33,234 nt of DNA from an uncultured Lachnospiraceae bacterium (GCA_945868485.1 CAMBLS010000006.1:1-33234); one strand, 5' to 3'. Numbered from the stretch's first letter, positions 8,485 to 16,859 are shown. The notes: generated by a model not told the origin, from the sequence alone. Program-made: numbers and translations.

Positions 8485-8513
8485 TTGAAATTGCATTTCA
8501 AAGATGATATACT
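8485..8513 (+). promoter_or_regulatory. Promoter of small counter-transcribed RNA, copy 1
   Basis: TTGAAA (8485-8490), a 17-base spacer and TATACT (8508-8513) on the plus strand. No coding start follows; the transcript runs directly into a structured region ending in a terminator. Confidence 0.75.
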
Positions 8514-8519
8514 TTTCTC

Positions 8520-8606
8520 GCGGCAATGTGAGGGTGCTTGTACCACCTGATATCATTCACAGTTGGAGGTGGCAGCCTCCTTCTGTGAGAGCCGTATTTT
8601 TATTTT
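8520..8606 (+). ncRNA. Predicted antisense (counter-transcribed) RNA, copy 1
   Basis: About 87 nt from the predicted start to a terminator: CACAG-TT-GGAGG pairs with CCTCC-TT-CTGTG (8558-8587), then GCCGTATTTTTATTTT. A 5' hairpin (8531-8548) carries a seven-base loop beginning CUUG, which fits the YUNR U-turn motif of fast-pairing antisense RNAs. The RNA is complementary to the 5' part of the minus-strand leader of xis-int, so the likely role is promoting termination at 8408-8443. A homologue with the same layout lies at 32686-32774. No Rfam family is claimed. Confidence 0.7.
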
Positions 8607-8625
8607 CTTTTCTTAAGTTACTCTT

Positions 8626-8655
8626 ATTATACACTATATGGTACCATATAGTCAA
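8626..8655 (-). promoter_or_regulatory. xis-int operon promoter with RHH operator in spacer
   Basis: On the minus strand TTGACT (8650-8655), an 18-base spacer and TATAAT (8626-8631). A perfect 20-bp palindrome, ACTATATGGTACCATATAGT (8633-8652), fills the spacer and overlaps the -35 box. Its ATATGGTACCATAT core recurs in the 34-bp palindrome upstream of the RHH gene. The expected start near 8619 gives a leader of about 235 nt. Confidence 0.8.
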
Positions 8656-8671
8656 GCGTTTTTATTCAAAA

Positions 8672-8715
8672 AAATTAAAAAATATGGTACCATATTTTTT
8701 AATTTGTGTTATAAT
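8672..8715 (+). promoter_or_regulatory. 34-bp perfect palindrome and RHH gene promoter
   Basis: Bases 8672-8705 form a perfect 34-bp palindrome centred on GGTACC. The -10 box TATAAT (8710-8715) follows directly and the -35 position falls inside the palindrome, so a bound protein would block the promoter. The core matches the operator at 8633-8652, implying that one regulator, probably the RHH protein at 8746, controls both divergent promoters. Confidence 0.75.
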
Positions 8716-8745
8716 ATTTGAAAAAGAAGTTAGGAGACACCACAG

Positions 8746-8934
8746 ATGACCACCCAGGCGCAAAAGAATGCAAACCAAAAATATGAAACAGAAAAGGTGG
8801 AAAGTATCCGTTTCCGTGTCCCAAAGGGGAAACGTGCCAAGATACAAGAATGCGCAGCAAAAAACGGTGAATCTGTCAATGAAATGCTCAACAGATTAAC
8901 CGATGAAGAAATTGAAAGGGTTGGACTTGAATAA
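8746..8934 (+). CDS. Arc/CopG-type RHH repressor, copy 1
   Basis: A 62-residue protein with a basic N-terminal arm, the RHH strand SIRFRVPKGKRAKI and the helix-turn-helix NGESVNEMLNRL. AGGAG lies 9 bases before the ATG. It shares the plan KANxKYxEK...R...GESVN with the protein at 32846-33031, so the two are paralogues. RHH dimers bind short palindromes in the major groove, and two strong palindromes lie just upstream. The likely job is repressing its own promoter and the divergent xis-int promoter, like CopG of pMV158. Confidence 0.82.
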   Translation: MTTQAQKNANQKYETEKVESIRFRVPKGKRAKIQECAAKNGESVNEMLNRLTDEEIERVGLE

Positions 8935-9012
8935 AGACACTATTGCTCGATTATTCATTTACCAGCCTAAACTCATTGTTACTAATGATACATTCCAAAG
9001 AATCTCCGCAGC

Positions 9013-9306
9013 CTAATTGTTTGCATATAGAAGTTTCTCCTCTCTGCTAATAGCAGATAAGAAGTCTTCACTCAAGCTACCTGTCGTTACTAGATCAACT
9101 TGTACACCGAGTTCCCCCTCAATATCAAGCAAAAGTCCGGCGAGTGCAATACCACCAATAATGCTACCCTTATCAATTCTTAAATTCACATTACTATGTT
9201 CGTTTGCATCGCCTCGTGCATAAGATCCAAAAAGATAAATATTTTGGGCTCCATATTCTTTTCCATATTTGGCAACTGTCCTTTGGATGTCTTCTAATTT
9301 TAACAT
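9013..9306 (-). CDS. MNT-type nucleotidyltransferase-like protein with altered active site
   Basis: A 97-residue protein of the minimal nucleotidyltransferase fold. FGSYARGDANEHSNVNLRID is the family signature GSxARGxxxxxSDxDL, but both catalytic aspartates read as asparagine (codons AAT GTG AAT). The third acidic position, in VQVDLV, is retained. MNT proteins transfer AMP to HEPN toxin partners in MntA/HepT-type modules; loss of two metal ligands would be expected to abolish or change catalysis. It follows the HicB-like gene by 14 bases. No HepT-type gene is adjacent; a HEPN-like protein lies about 400 bases upstream. Confidence 0.78.
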   Translation of the reverse strand: MLKLEDIQRTVAKYGKEYGAQNIYLFGSYARGDANEHSNVNLRIDKGSIIGGIALAGLLLDIEGELGVQVDLVTTGSLSEDFLSAISREEKLLYANN

Positions 9307-9320
9307 AGCCTGTCACTTCC

Positions 9321-9590
9321 TTATTTGATGTTTTTACTGTCACTTATCATCATAGGTGATTTTTTGCAATCCGCACAAATTCTTTCTTTCTTCATAAATC
9401 CATCCTCAAGTGCTGCTTCTAGCCATACTCTTTTCGCATCTAATGCATTCTGGGCTACTTCATCTAGCGTCTCACCGCAAGTTATGCAGCCTGGGAGCTC
9501 TGGGTAAAAAGCCACAAAGCCTCCTTCATCAGGATCCTCCACAATCTTCAATTCATAATCCTTATTCATATATTCATCTATCATTTTCAT
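9321..9590 (-). CDS. HicB-like antitoxin-fold protein
   Basis: An 89-residue protein with the HicB core: YELKIVEDPDEGGFVAFYPE, then LPGCITCGETLDEVAQNALDAKRVWLEAALE. HicB proteins carry a degenerate RNase-H-like fold and neutralise HicA mRNA interferases. I chose the ATG at 9590 because GGGGGCGAAG precedes it; a longer frame to 9656 lacks a site. No HicA gene is adjacent, and the short C-terminal extension shows no clear DNA-binding helix. The ATG overlaps the end of an open, startless coding fragment, which suggests that the natural upstream partner was lost. Confidence 0.8.
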   Translation of the reverse strand: MKMIDEYMNKDYELKIVEDPDEGGFVAFYPELPGCITCGETLDEVAQNALDAKRVWLEAALEDGFMKKERICADCKKSPMMISDSKNIK

Positions 9591-9669
9591 CTTCGCCCCC
9601 ATTTGCAACCTTCTTGAAATGACGCAGGTCTTTTTCAGACAACTCGGAATATTCATTATCCTGCGTATC
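9574..9669 (-). pseudogene. C-terminal remnant of an unidentified gene
   Basis: An open stretch of about 31 codons with no start (LSEKDLRHFKKVANGGEDEND near its end) terminates in a TGA that overlaps the HicB-like ATG region. This is the spacing of translationally coupled genes. It looks like the tail of a deleted upstream partner. I do not recognise the family; it does not resemble the HicA C-terminus. Confidence 0.35.
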
Positions 9670-9724
9670 TTAAGACCTTCTTTGCTTCTCTTATTTTCTA
9701 GACATGATAAGCAGTTCAGAATAT

Positions 9725-10471
9725 TTAATAAAATACTTCATCCGGAATATCAGGGAGATGAAACATTACCCATTCTAATAAATAGCAAAAAAAACGCACA
9801 CTATACCGTAAGTCAAACCATGTTCCAATATCTCTACTCTGGAATGAATGAATTCCATTTCTATTCGATTTTATCTGTTTCAAATATTCCAATTCATCCT
9901 CTTTGAATAGTTCCAGCTCAGTGAATAACTGAACCAGTTCATCAAACATGATTTTTTGAACTTTGTGTTCATGAGTATGCTCTTTTATTGTGTCTTTAAT
10001 GGCATTTTTTAACGAGCGCCCATGAGCCGCTTCAAGCATCCCATCTTCAACTAATTTCTGAATACATTCAACAATTGGCTCTTGTACTTGCTTCGCCTTG
10101 AAATCCTCCCATTGTTGCCATTTTGAGTTTTTATAATCATCCAAATAAAACGCTAAAAACATCTGCAATGTTGTTTCAGTCAAAGAACCTAAAAGAATCC
10201 AACTGTTGAGTTTTATAGCACTTTGAGGTTCTTTCGTTAAATCTTCATACTGATAATAAGCCCCTTCTTTTATTTGATTGGCTAATATTCCGGTAATACT
10301 TTTAAAACGTTCCATACATTCCGAAGTGATAAGTGTCTTGCTTTCTTCAATAGGTGAGAATTCAGTTGTCTCCAGCATAACTTTTGTAAATTTATTGCAT
10401 GTTTTTACCAACAACCGCGAAAGTTCTTCCCATCCGCAATCCATTTTACCGTCCCATATACACTCATTCAT
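9725..10471 (-). CDS. Hypothetical protein with HEPN-like C-terminus
   Basis: A 248-residue, mainly helical soluble protein. Near the C-terminus it has SNRNGIHSFQSRDIGTWFD followed by a hydrophobic helix. RN-x-x-H followed by a helix resembles the RNxxxH-type motif of HEPN RNases, one residue short of the usual spacing. The ATG at 10471 has AAAGGA upstream; a TTG at 10492 is an alternative. It begins 56 bases after the PHP-ATPase gene stop and reads in the same direction, so the two probably form a pair. A toxin or effector role is inferred; the rest of the protein is unrecognised. Confidence 0.55.
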   Translation of the reverse strand: MNECIWDGKMDCGWEELSRLLVKTCNKFTKVMLETTEFSPIEESKTLITSECMERFKSITGILANQIKEGAYYQYEDLTKEPQSAIKLNSWILLGSLTETTLQMFLAFYLDDYKNSKWQQWEDFKAKQVQEPIVECIQKLVEDGMLEAAHGRSLKNAIKDTIKEHTHEHKVQKIMFDELVQLFTELELFKEDELEYLKQIKSNRNGIHSFQSRDIGTWFDLRYSVRFFCYLLEWVMFHLPDIPDEVFY

Positions 10472-10527
10472 ACTTGATAATTCCTTTTTCAATAAGTTAT
10501 TTTTTGTTAGTTCAAAAACATATAATC

Positions 10528-13017
10528 TTAGTCCTCCTGCAACGCTTCTTTATAAATACTCATTTTATGTAGAAATGATTCTTTGCCACCTTCTAAATAA
10601 TTGATGATATGTTTTTTTATTCGCTTTTCACCCGGATATCCAGTAGTTTCAATCCAACCATGTTTATCATTAGATTTCAACACACAAATCTGATCCGCTT
10701 TAGCATTTGTCACAATTGTTGCGTTATGTGTAGCAATTATAATCTGCCGTTTTTCTTTTATGTTCCTCAGCTGTTTCACCAAATTTTTATAAATATACTG
10801 ATTATCGAGATTGTCTTCTGGTTGATCAATTATCAGTGGTCGATAATCACCAGAGAAATCGCTATACCCAAGAATAAAGGCAAGCATTGCAACAACCTTC
10901 TGACCAAGAGATAATTCCCCTACTGGCTTAAAATGAGCAGGCAAGTTCTCTCCTTCTTTATTGTTTATGTTAAATTCGAGCGTAAATTGTTCCGAGTTAG
11001 AAATAAATTTTGACACATATTCAAGTATTTGTTCAACATTATTTGGGGTAATTAAGCTCGAAAAAATATCTTTTATAATATTGTCACACTCATTCTCATC
11101 CAATTTTGTAATATTATCTTCAATCATTGCTTGCGACATTGGTGTGCAATATTCGAGGATATTCTCATATTTTCCAGCGATATCACTATCTAAATTTACG
11201 ACCATTCTTAGAAAATCCCATAAGCCTATTTTGAAATATAAAGCCAATAGATAATCTTCTATTTTTTTCATTTCAAGATTTTTATAGTTAAACCATTTCT
11301 TTTTATGCTGCGAATCTGCAAGCCATTCCAACACCGGGGGCTCTATATAGGCTTTGTTCTGGGAGTAATTAATCCGCAACACACCACTTTGATGATTGTT
11401 GAACGATTGAATTATGCCAAATACTTCTTGCTTTCTCTTTTCCATAATATCTGTTATGTCTTTTACCATTCTCTTTAACCCTGAAACGGTTCTTGCTTTA
11501 ACCGCATTACGTGGATCAGATATGGTTTCATTGCAAAACATGATATCATAAATAAATTTGGTAATATCTTCACTTCCCGCCGTATTTACAAGCTCATTTA
11601 TCGAATAACGTGTATCATAAAGTTTTTTCAGTCGTTCACCCTTTTTTGTGATGAGCTCTATTCTCCAAGCGTTATCAATATGCACTACTTTATAGACATT
11701 AACATTACGCTGTAAGGTAATCCAACGAATTTCCTCGGGATTATAATAATATCTATATCCATATTTGTTCTCTGGATTTTGACCAAAATGAGTTAATATG
11801 TCTTCTGTATCCGTTTCCGGCGTACGAAGTTCGACTAGATATTCGTCACCGCTATGTTGATAAAGAATCCAAACATTCCCATGTTTACAGATAAACTCCA
11901 ATTTTTTCTTGGATGTGCATCTCTGGCTTAACACATATTCCATTACTTCTAGTATTGTGCTCTTCCCTGTTCCTCTTCCCCCTATAAGACAATTTAGAGC
12001 GGGAGAAAACCTCATCACAAAAGCCTCTTGGCTTTGTCCAAACAAAAAACCTTCTTCTCTGTTTTCAATGTAGATCCCTTCGATATATGTTGTTGGCTCC
12101 GGTATATAGCTTAAACTGATTGCAATGTCGTAATCTGCCAAAGCTTCTTGGATTGCCTTAAAAGTACATTTTCTTCCTTTAATCCAAAAATTTTTTTCTT
12201 TGACTTCATCAATTGTATGTGCATCATTGTCCAAGATAAACTTCACATCTCTGTTAAAAGGTGAAATGCGGCTTAGAGTTGCATCCATAGATTCCAAACT
12301 TGAAATGCCAACAATATTCTGTTTTGTTAATAGCTTTTGCTTATATGCTCCACTTAGATAGTTCTTAGTGAATATGTAGGAAGAATTGATATGTGCAACA
12401 TAAGCAACTCCACCAATTTCATTAATAAAATCCAAAACTTCCAAAGAGCTTTTAAATGTTCCTTCCTCTATGTGTATCAGATTTTCATCTATCCAACTTT
12501 CAATCTTTCTCCTTGTTTGCTCATCGTCTTCAAATAACCCAACTACGTGATTTTTATCAGCACAGGAAATTTCTATTCCCATAATTACTTCTGGATAAAC
12601 TCCTACCTTGTATTGTTTTATTGATTGGATAGCACTCTTTAATTTATCAACTCCGCAAATCGTATTATGATCTGTTACTGTTACTATTTTAATCTCATTT
12701 TCAATAAGTGCATTTGCAAGAAGCAAATACGATAGCCATTCCTTGCAACTTTCATATTTTTCTGGATACTCTAAACTCTCAAGTTCAATTTCTCTGGGAA
12801 AGACTCTGTTTTCAAGGCATAAATTATATACCTCATTGTCAGACGCACATTTGTATTGTTCTTTACTCCAATTTGATACTAATTTGTAATCATATGATGC
12901 AGGGGTATGAACATGGAAACAAGTCTTCTGATATGTTCCATATTTTATCTTTGCGTTCTTTATCGTCTCATATGCTTTTTTAATATCAGCTTCTGGTTTT
13001 TTCAGTTTTTTTCCCAT
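10528..13017 (-). CDS. PHP-domain ATPase, TrlF-like
   Basis: An 829-residue two-module protein. Residues 30-300 form a PHP phosphoesterase domain with metal-ligand motifs FHVHTPAS (34-41), [10 protein letters not shown] (113-122), VAYVAHIN (204-211) and LDNDAH (262-267). From about 325 an SMC/ABC-type ATPase follows: Walker [10 protein letters not shown] (346-354), a signature-like GELSLGQK before Walker B, Walker [12 protein letters not shown] (728-738) and the His switch IATHNA (762-767). This fusion matches the TrlF-type AAA-like ATPases, which are associated with accessory regions. Ribosome site AGGAG precedes the ATG. A nuclease or tRNA/nucleotide-processing defence ATPase is plausible, with the HEPN-like gene as partner. 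Confidence 0.85.
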   Translation of the reverse strand: MGKKLKKPEADIKKAYETIKNAKIKYGTYQKTCFHVHTPASYDYKLVSNWSKEQYKCASDNEVYNLCLENRVFPREIELESLEYPEKYESCKEWLSYLLLANALIENEIKIVTVTDHNTICGVDKLKSAIQSIKQYKVGVYPEVIMGIEISCADKNHVVGLFEDDEQTRRKIESWIDENLIHIEEGTFKSSLEVLDFINEIGGVAYVAHINSSYIFTKNYLSGAYKQKLLTKQNIVGISSLESMDATLSRISPFNRDVKFILDNDAHTIDEVKEKNFWIKGRKCTFKAIQEALADYDIAISLSYIPEPTTYIEGIYIENREEGFLFGQSQEAFVMRFSPALNCLIGGRGTGKSTILEVMEYVLSQRCTSKKKLEFICKHGNVWILYQHSGDEYLVELRTPETDTEDILTHFGQNPENKYGYRYYYNPEEIRWITLQRNVNVYKVVHIDNAWRIELITKKGERLKKLYDTRYSINELVNTAGSEDITKFIYDIMFCNETISDPRNAVKARTVSGLKRMVKDITDIMEKRKQEVFGIIQSFNNHQSGVLRINYSQNKAYIEPPVLEWLADSQHKKKWFNYKNLEMKKIEDYLLALYFKIGLWDFLRMVVNLDSDIAGKYENILEYCTPMSQAMIEDNITKLDENECDNIIKDIFSSLITPNNVEQILEYVSKFISNSEQFTLEFNINNKEGENLPAHFKPVGELSLGQKVVAMLAFILGYSDFSGDYRPLIIDQPEDNLDNQYIYKNLVKQLRNIKEKRQIIIATHNATIVTNAKADQICVLKSNDKHGWIETTGYPGEKRIKKHIINYLEGGKESFLHKMSIYKEALQED

Positions 13018-13105
13018 AGTATCTCCTGTTTGTTGTTCACTTGTATACCTTTCTCACCGTCTTTTGAGTTGAGATACTCTCCACTCTCCTGATAGTTCTC
13101 ATGTT

Positions 13106-13780
13106 CTAAGGCCCTTGTTCTATAAGCTTCCTGACTTTTTCAACCTCTTTCCTAAGCCAGTGCTGATTGTACTCGTTTTCCATCGAATAAATTTTCCCGA
13201 GCATCTCGGTGTCTTCTTCATCGCGTGGCTGTGGTTCTATGCCTAAGTCTGCAAAAAGCTTTTCTGCAGGAATGGTTTTTCCTTCTTCAGCTTCTTTTGC
13301 CGCCTCTTCTAATTCCAAGCGTTCCTTTTCGATGTCCTCTTGGGAGTATCCGAAAAAAGTCATTTCGTAAATTATCTGCGCCAAAACATCATTGATATTC
13401 TTCATTGTCGACTCCGTTTCGGCGATGCAATATCCCATTATCTCGTCAAAATCCGTCAATACCCAGCTGTAAGTCTGCGTATTGTCGCATTTCAAAATAT
13501 CTGATTCAAAACAGAGGACTGTTTCCGGATTTTTCATATCTCTGCCATATGCCTTATGGCAAAAGAAGATTCCCTGTTCATCACCACCAAGAGACTTTGG
13601 TTCTATTGATTTAAGCTGTTCTATGAATTCATAAAACCGTTTATGGAAAGCATCTTTTATCGCTGAAACCGTTTTTTCAGAGTTAATATATCTTTCGTAT
13701 TCGATTGGATACTCGTAAAAATATGTATCCGCCAGTTTTTCAATATCTGTTTCTATTATCCATTCCTGAACTGTTTTCAT
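13106..13780 (-). CDS. Unrecognised acidic protein (possibly DUF6557-like)
   Basis: A 224-residue acidic, cytoplasmic protein. A conserved-looking core reads YSWVLTDFDEIMGYCIAE, then LAQIIYEMTFFGYSQEDIEKE, with a Glu/Lys-rich helical end. The EMTFFGY segment resembles what I recall of DUF6557, but I cannot confirm this. GGGGGACGAG precedes the ATG at 13780; a start at 13792 is possible. It ends 88 bases before the PHP-ATPase gene, same strand, so co-transcription is possible. Confidence 0.5.
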   Translation of the reverse strand: MKTVQEWIIETDIEKLADTYFYEYPIEYERYINSEKTVSAIKDAFHKRFYEFIEQLKSIEPKSLGGDEQGIFFCHKAYGRDMKNPETVLCFESDILKCDNTQTYSWVLTDFDEIMGYCIAETESTMKNINDVLAQIIYEMTFFGYSQEDIEKERLELEEAAKEAEEGKTIPAEKLFADLGIEPQPRDEEDTEMLGKIYSMENEYNQHWLRKEVEKVRKLIEQGP

Positions 13781-13798
13781 CTCGTCCCCCATTTTGAC

Positions 13799-14388
13799 TT
13801 ATAGCATATAAGGATAGCCTTGAACATGAACATTAACATTATAGTTTAAATTATACAACAGGTTAGTGTTTCTAACAAGTATCATGAGAAAGACCCGGAA
13901 AGTACTCCGGGTCCATCTTGCCTCAATATACATATCAATATCATTAACAATAATCTCGAATATCTGACGGGAGTATCTGTCCAGACTGAACCCCTTCAGT
14001 TTCTCGACAGCTTTCTCATCAACCATTTCAAGGTGGCAGATACGCTCCGCTCTGAATGTAGATACATTATCATGCTTGTCGGAATATCCTACAACATAGT
14101 TGAAGTCATCATTCCAGAATATAGCATATGGACTTAATGTATATATCTCTACACCGTTTCGCAGTTTTTTCTTTTCTGGTGTATAGTCGTAGTACTGAAA
14201 AAAACTTTCCTCTTACTGGTTATTGCCTTGTTAAGGGCATCAACCGTATAAAGAAGACTTTCATTCCTAGATTTGATTCTGTTCGTAGCACATATGTTAC
14301 GCTTAAGATCATCTCTGTCATGAACACTCACAGGTTTCATCATTTTCTTTGAAATGACCTGGCTCATCTTCTGAGTAATGAACCTTTC
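13799..14388 (-). pseudogene. Broken WYL-domain transcriptional regulator
   Basis: Reading across frames gives RFITQKMSQVISKKM, then CATNRIKSRNESLLYTVDAL, then (after a shift in a run of seven T near 14200) QYYDYTPEKKKLRNGVEIY, SPYAIFWNDDFNYVVGYSD, VSTFRAERICHLEMVDEKA and FSLDRYSRQIFEI. This is the central and WYL part of a regulator that is normally about 320 residues. The N-terminal HTH is missing, a stop precedes the first fragment, and the C-terminal end is unlike the family after about 13960. Intact WYL proteins such as BrxR and CapW control defence islands. The T-run shift alone could be a sequencing error; the missing HTH could not. Confidence 0.85.
13892..13913 (-). terminator. Possible terminator hairpin
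   Basis: GACCCGGA (13892-13899) pairs perfectly with TCCGGGTC (13906-13913) around a 6-base loop; on the minus strand TTTCTC follows. It is GC-rich for the neighbourhood. No better terminator is visible after drmC, so it may end the defence operon, although it lies inside the WYL remnant. Confidence 0.5.
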
Positions 14389-14466
14389 CTATCGATTTAC
14401 TCCGTATTTATTCGGTAGATATTTCTTTATCCGCAAAATTCATCATGGAAAAAATCTTTTAAATAC

Positions 14467-15126
14467 TCAAACCAGTTCCTCAAACACCTTTGAAAAGAGC
14501 AATTGTGTGAAAATTTGTTCAACTTGTTTCGCTATATTTTTAGAGATGATATGCGTTCCCAACTCAATATTGCCTTGCTGACCATGGTATGAAAGATTAG
14601 CTGACGTGATTAGAGTTTCTTCTTGGTCCACTGATATTACCTTTGCATGTAAGGCCGACATTGAATCAGACCGCTTTGGATAATTATATATCTTCAAGAA
14701 TTTGCCCCTATATGAGTACAATCTTTCAAAGCATTTCTGACTTTCAATATCATTTACATAGAACTTTATCAGCACGCCTTGCTGACTTTTCCGAATAATA
14801 CAGTCAACCATATCGCTAAAATAATCCGACACTGAATATCCTGTAATCAGGATGCTCTTGTTTGCCTTGCTTAACATTTCATCCACTACCACTTTTGTTA
14901 CTTCGCTACGTATTGCAAATGAAGGTGGCGCTGTTACAACAACAGCTACTGAATCTTGTTTTTGGTTAAAAGCTGCACAAACTAGTTTATGGATTTCTCT
15001 CGCTTCTTCTCGCGACAAAGAAGGGTATCTTCGCTGTATTTTAGATACCGCATCCTCTGTATTTGACAGTGCATCATTTGATATTTGATTAAGCAAAATA
15101 TCTAAGCTTATGTTTCCAGTTGACAT
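14467..15126 (-). CDS. drmC: DISARM PLD-family protein DrmC
   Basis: A 219-residue phospholipase-D-superfamily protein with one HKD-type motif: ALHAKVISVDQEETLITSANLS, with His160, Lys162, Asn177, and Glu188 further on. A second HKD half-motif is not obvious, so the active form is probably a dimer. Known DrmC proteins carry a PLD domain and are dispensable for some DISARM activity. The ATG lies within drmB (19-base overlap), so the two are translationally coupled. It is the last gene of the defence operon. Confidence 0.9.
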   Translation of the reverse strand: MSTGNISLDILLNQISNDALSNTEDAVSKIQRRYPSLSREEAREIHKLVCAAFNQKQDSVAVVVTAPPSFAIRSEVTKVVVDEMLSKANKSILITGYSVSDYFSDMVDCIIRKSQQGVLIKFYVNDIESQKCFERLYSYRGKFLKIYNYPKRSDSMSALHAKVISVDQEETLITSANLSYHGQQGNIELGTHIISKNIAKQVEQIFTQLLFSKVFEELV

Positions 15127-16853
15127 AGTTCTTCCACCAAAGTCTTGAAATACGATTGCTTTTCTCTACCATCAATTGGCACAATTAGTCCTCGATCAAG
15201 CATACGGTTCCCATTTTCGCATGCAGTTTCCGAAATCATACAACAAGAATGACATGCTGCACCATTTGAATTGTTCCCAGCCGGAATGGTATTTAAGCAT
15301 TCTGGATCATTTGTACACACTAATGCTTCTTGAAATGCATCTCTCATTAAAACAATTAGCTGATCAATATTTCCCAATTCCACAAGCCCGCCAAGAGATC
15401 CCTCTTTATCAGCGCTACCGGTATACAGTAGGATACCCGACATATCATCACCGAAGTAAATCCTTTCGCGAATTGCAGAAGAAGAGTATCCAGAAGCCAT
15501 TGACATTTGCTTAATCAACAAATGTGCAAAAGTGTGCATCAATACATAGCGAGCGTCCCTGAAAACTGTGATTGTCCATCCTTTAGATTCACAAAATTCC
15601 TTATAACACTGAGCATACTTCCGTGATAAAGCAGAAAGATCCGAGTCTCGCAGCCAAGAGTCAATGTTTTTTTTGTTAAATTCAATGAAAACGCCTTCGC
15701 CATGTACCTCTGCAGCAGGAAGCCATTTTTCACTTTTTCCTTTGTTGAGATAAACAATATTGGTTTGTTCATCTGCATCAGGGTCCGGTGCATCCACACG
15801 TGTAAATCCGAGTAACACGCGTACTTCTCGCAAACGAGTAATTCGAATAACTCGTTTGAAATACGGTAACAAATAATCCGGAAGCGGATCTTCTTCCGCC
15901 TTGAAATGTCTTTTGTTTGAAGCATACAAAGGATCTGCATGGTGCGTAATTGCGTTGTACTCCATTTGCTTAATCTCAGTGAATTCTTTAATATTTTGCC
16001 GTCTTCTTAAGAGAGCCGCATCAAATTCTTCTCTGGAAAAAGCACTGAAATATTTCTGATAAACCTTATCCAACCCTAATTCGCCAAAGTCTTCTTCATA
16101 ACTGTCAATCAAGCGCAGATGCTCATCAATAAGATTGTAGAGCGGATTGATCCAAGGCGGAATCGATATCGCACTTCTCATGACAGGAAAATAAACATTA
16201 GAAGCACCTCGCTGTGAAGGAATCATTTCCCTTTTGCATTTTTCATTCTTATGATTCGGCCTGAATGGATGGTGACCTGTACACATCATTCCTTCAAAGT
16301 TTTCTCTTTGAGTCGCACCACTCATGCTACGCTTTGCTCCACAAGAGCACTCCACCCACATATCAGCAAGGGTTGATGTATTGCCGGTCGAATACATCCT
16401 CAAGGTACCGTTGCAAGTTGTCTGACCATTATGTACCCACCAATGCCACGGAAAATCATTCATATGGCCATCTTCACATATAGTAATGAAACGAGAAGGA
16501 TAGGCTTGTTTATGGCAAGAAGGACAAGTTACCCCAAATCTTAAATATCTGTCCAAATCAAATTGATCGCGGACATCGAAAATTCTTCCGCACTTTACAT
16601 TTGAACAGACATGCGTATATGGGAAAGAAATCACAGGGACGTCTCCACTGTACGATGTTCTAGGCATGTAAAAGCAATCAACATTTAGATAAGATGCCAA
16701 TCGTCCATCAATGATTCTTTTGCCTTTTTCTTTCCAATAGTTCAAATCAAGGACCGTTACAGAATCTTTTACTGCATCAACAATTGCACCGGGTCCGAAT
16801 GTCGTAATCAACTGATTAGGACGAATTTCACCTAATTTATTATTATCAAACAT
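15108..16853 (-). CDS. drmB: DISARM protein DrmB (DUF1998)
   Basis: A 581-residue protein beginning IRPNQLITTFGPGAIVD, the typical DrmB opening. Several Cys pairs suggest zinc sites: CSNVKCG, CPSCHK, ICEDGH, ECSCGAK and MCTGHH. The C-terminal DUF1998 part reads HTFAHLLIKQMSMASGYSSSAIRERIYF, then SLGGLVELG, and ends with a Cys cluster ACHSCCMISETACENGNR. DrmA and DrmB form a DNA-loaded complex that recognises unmethylated phage DNA. It begins 6 bases after drmA ends and overlaps drmC. Confidence 0.94.
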   Translation of the reverse strand: MFDNNKLGEIRPNQLITTFGPGAIVDAVKDSVTVLDLNYWKEKGKRIIDGRLASYLNVDCFYMPRTSYSGDVPVISFPYTHVCSNVKCGRIFDVRDQFDLDRYLRFGVTCPSCHKQAYPSRFITICEDGHMNDFPWHWWVHNGQTTCNGTLRMYSTGNTSTLADMWVECSCGAKRSMSGATQRENFEGMMCTGHHPFRPNHKNEKCKREMIPSQRGASNVYFPVMRSAISIPPWINPLYNLIDEHLRLIDSYEEDFGELGLDKVYQKYFSAFSREEFDAALLRRRQNIKEFTEIKQMEYNAITHHADPLYASNKRHFKAEEDPLPDYLLPYFKRVIRITRLREVRVLLGFTRVDAPDPDADEQTNIVYLNKGKSEKWLPAAEVHGEGVFIEFNKKNIDSWLRDSDLSALSRKYAQCYKEFCESKGWTITVFRDARYVLMHTFAHLLIKQMSMASGYSSSAIRERIYFGDDMSGILLYTGSADKEGSLGGLVELGNIDQLIVLMRDAFQEALVCTNDPECLNTIPAGNNSNGAACHSCCMISETACENGNRMLDRGLIVPIDGREKQSYFKTLVEELCQLET

Positions 16854-16859
16854 TGGCGT

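Noticed and set aside
8408-8606. Metabolite riboswitch in front of xis
   Set aside because: The terminator-bearing leader alone would fit, but the opposing strand has its own consensus promoter and terminator, and the copies vary as antisense pairs do; no known aptamer is recognised.
8504-8749. Plus-strand frame of 81 codons upstream of the RHH gene
   Set aside because: It runs through the small RNA, its terminator and both palindromes, and has no ribosome binding site; the structured-RNA reading explains the bases better.
8662-8847. Minus-strand 61-codon frame opposite the RHH gene
   Set aside because: It covers the palindrome and opposes a well-supported gene; it has no start signal.
14195-14210. 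T7 run as a phase-variation switch for the WYL gene
   Set aside because: The gene also lacks its HTH half and normal end, so restoring the frame would not give a functional regulator.
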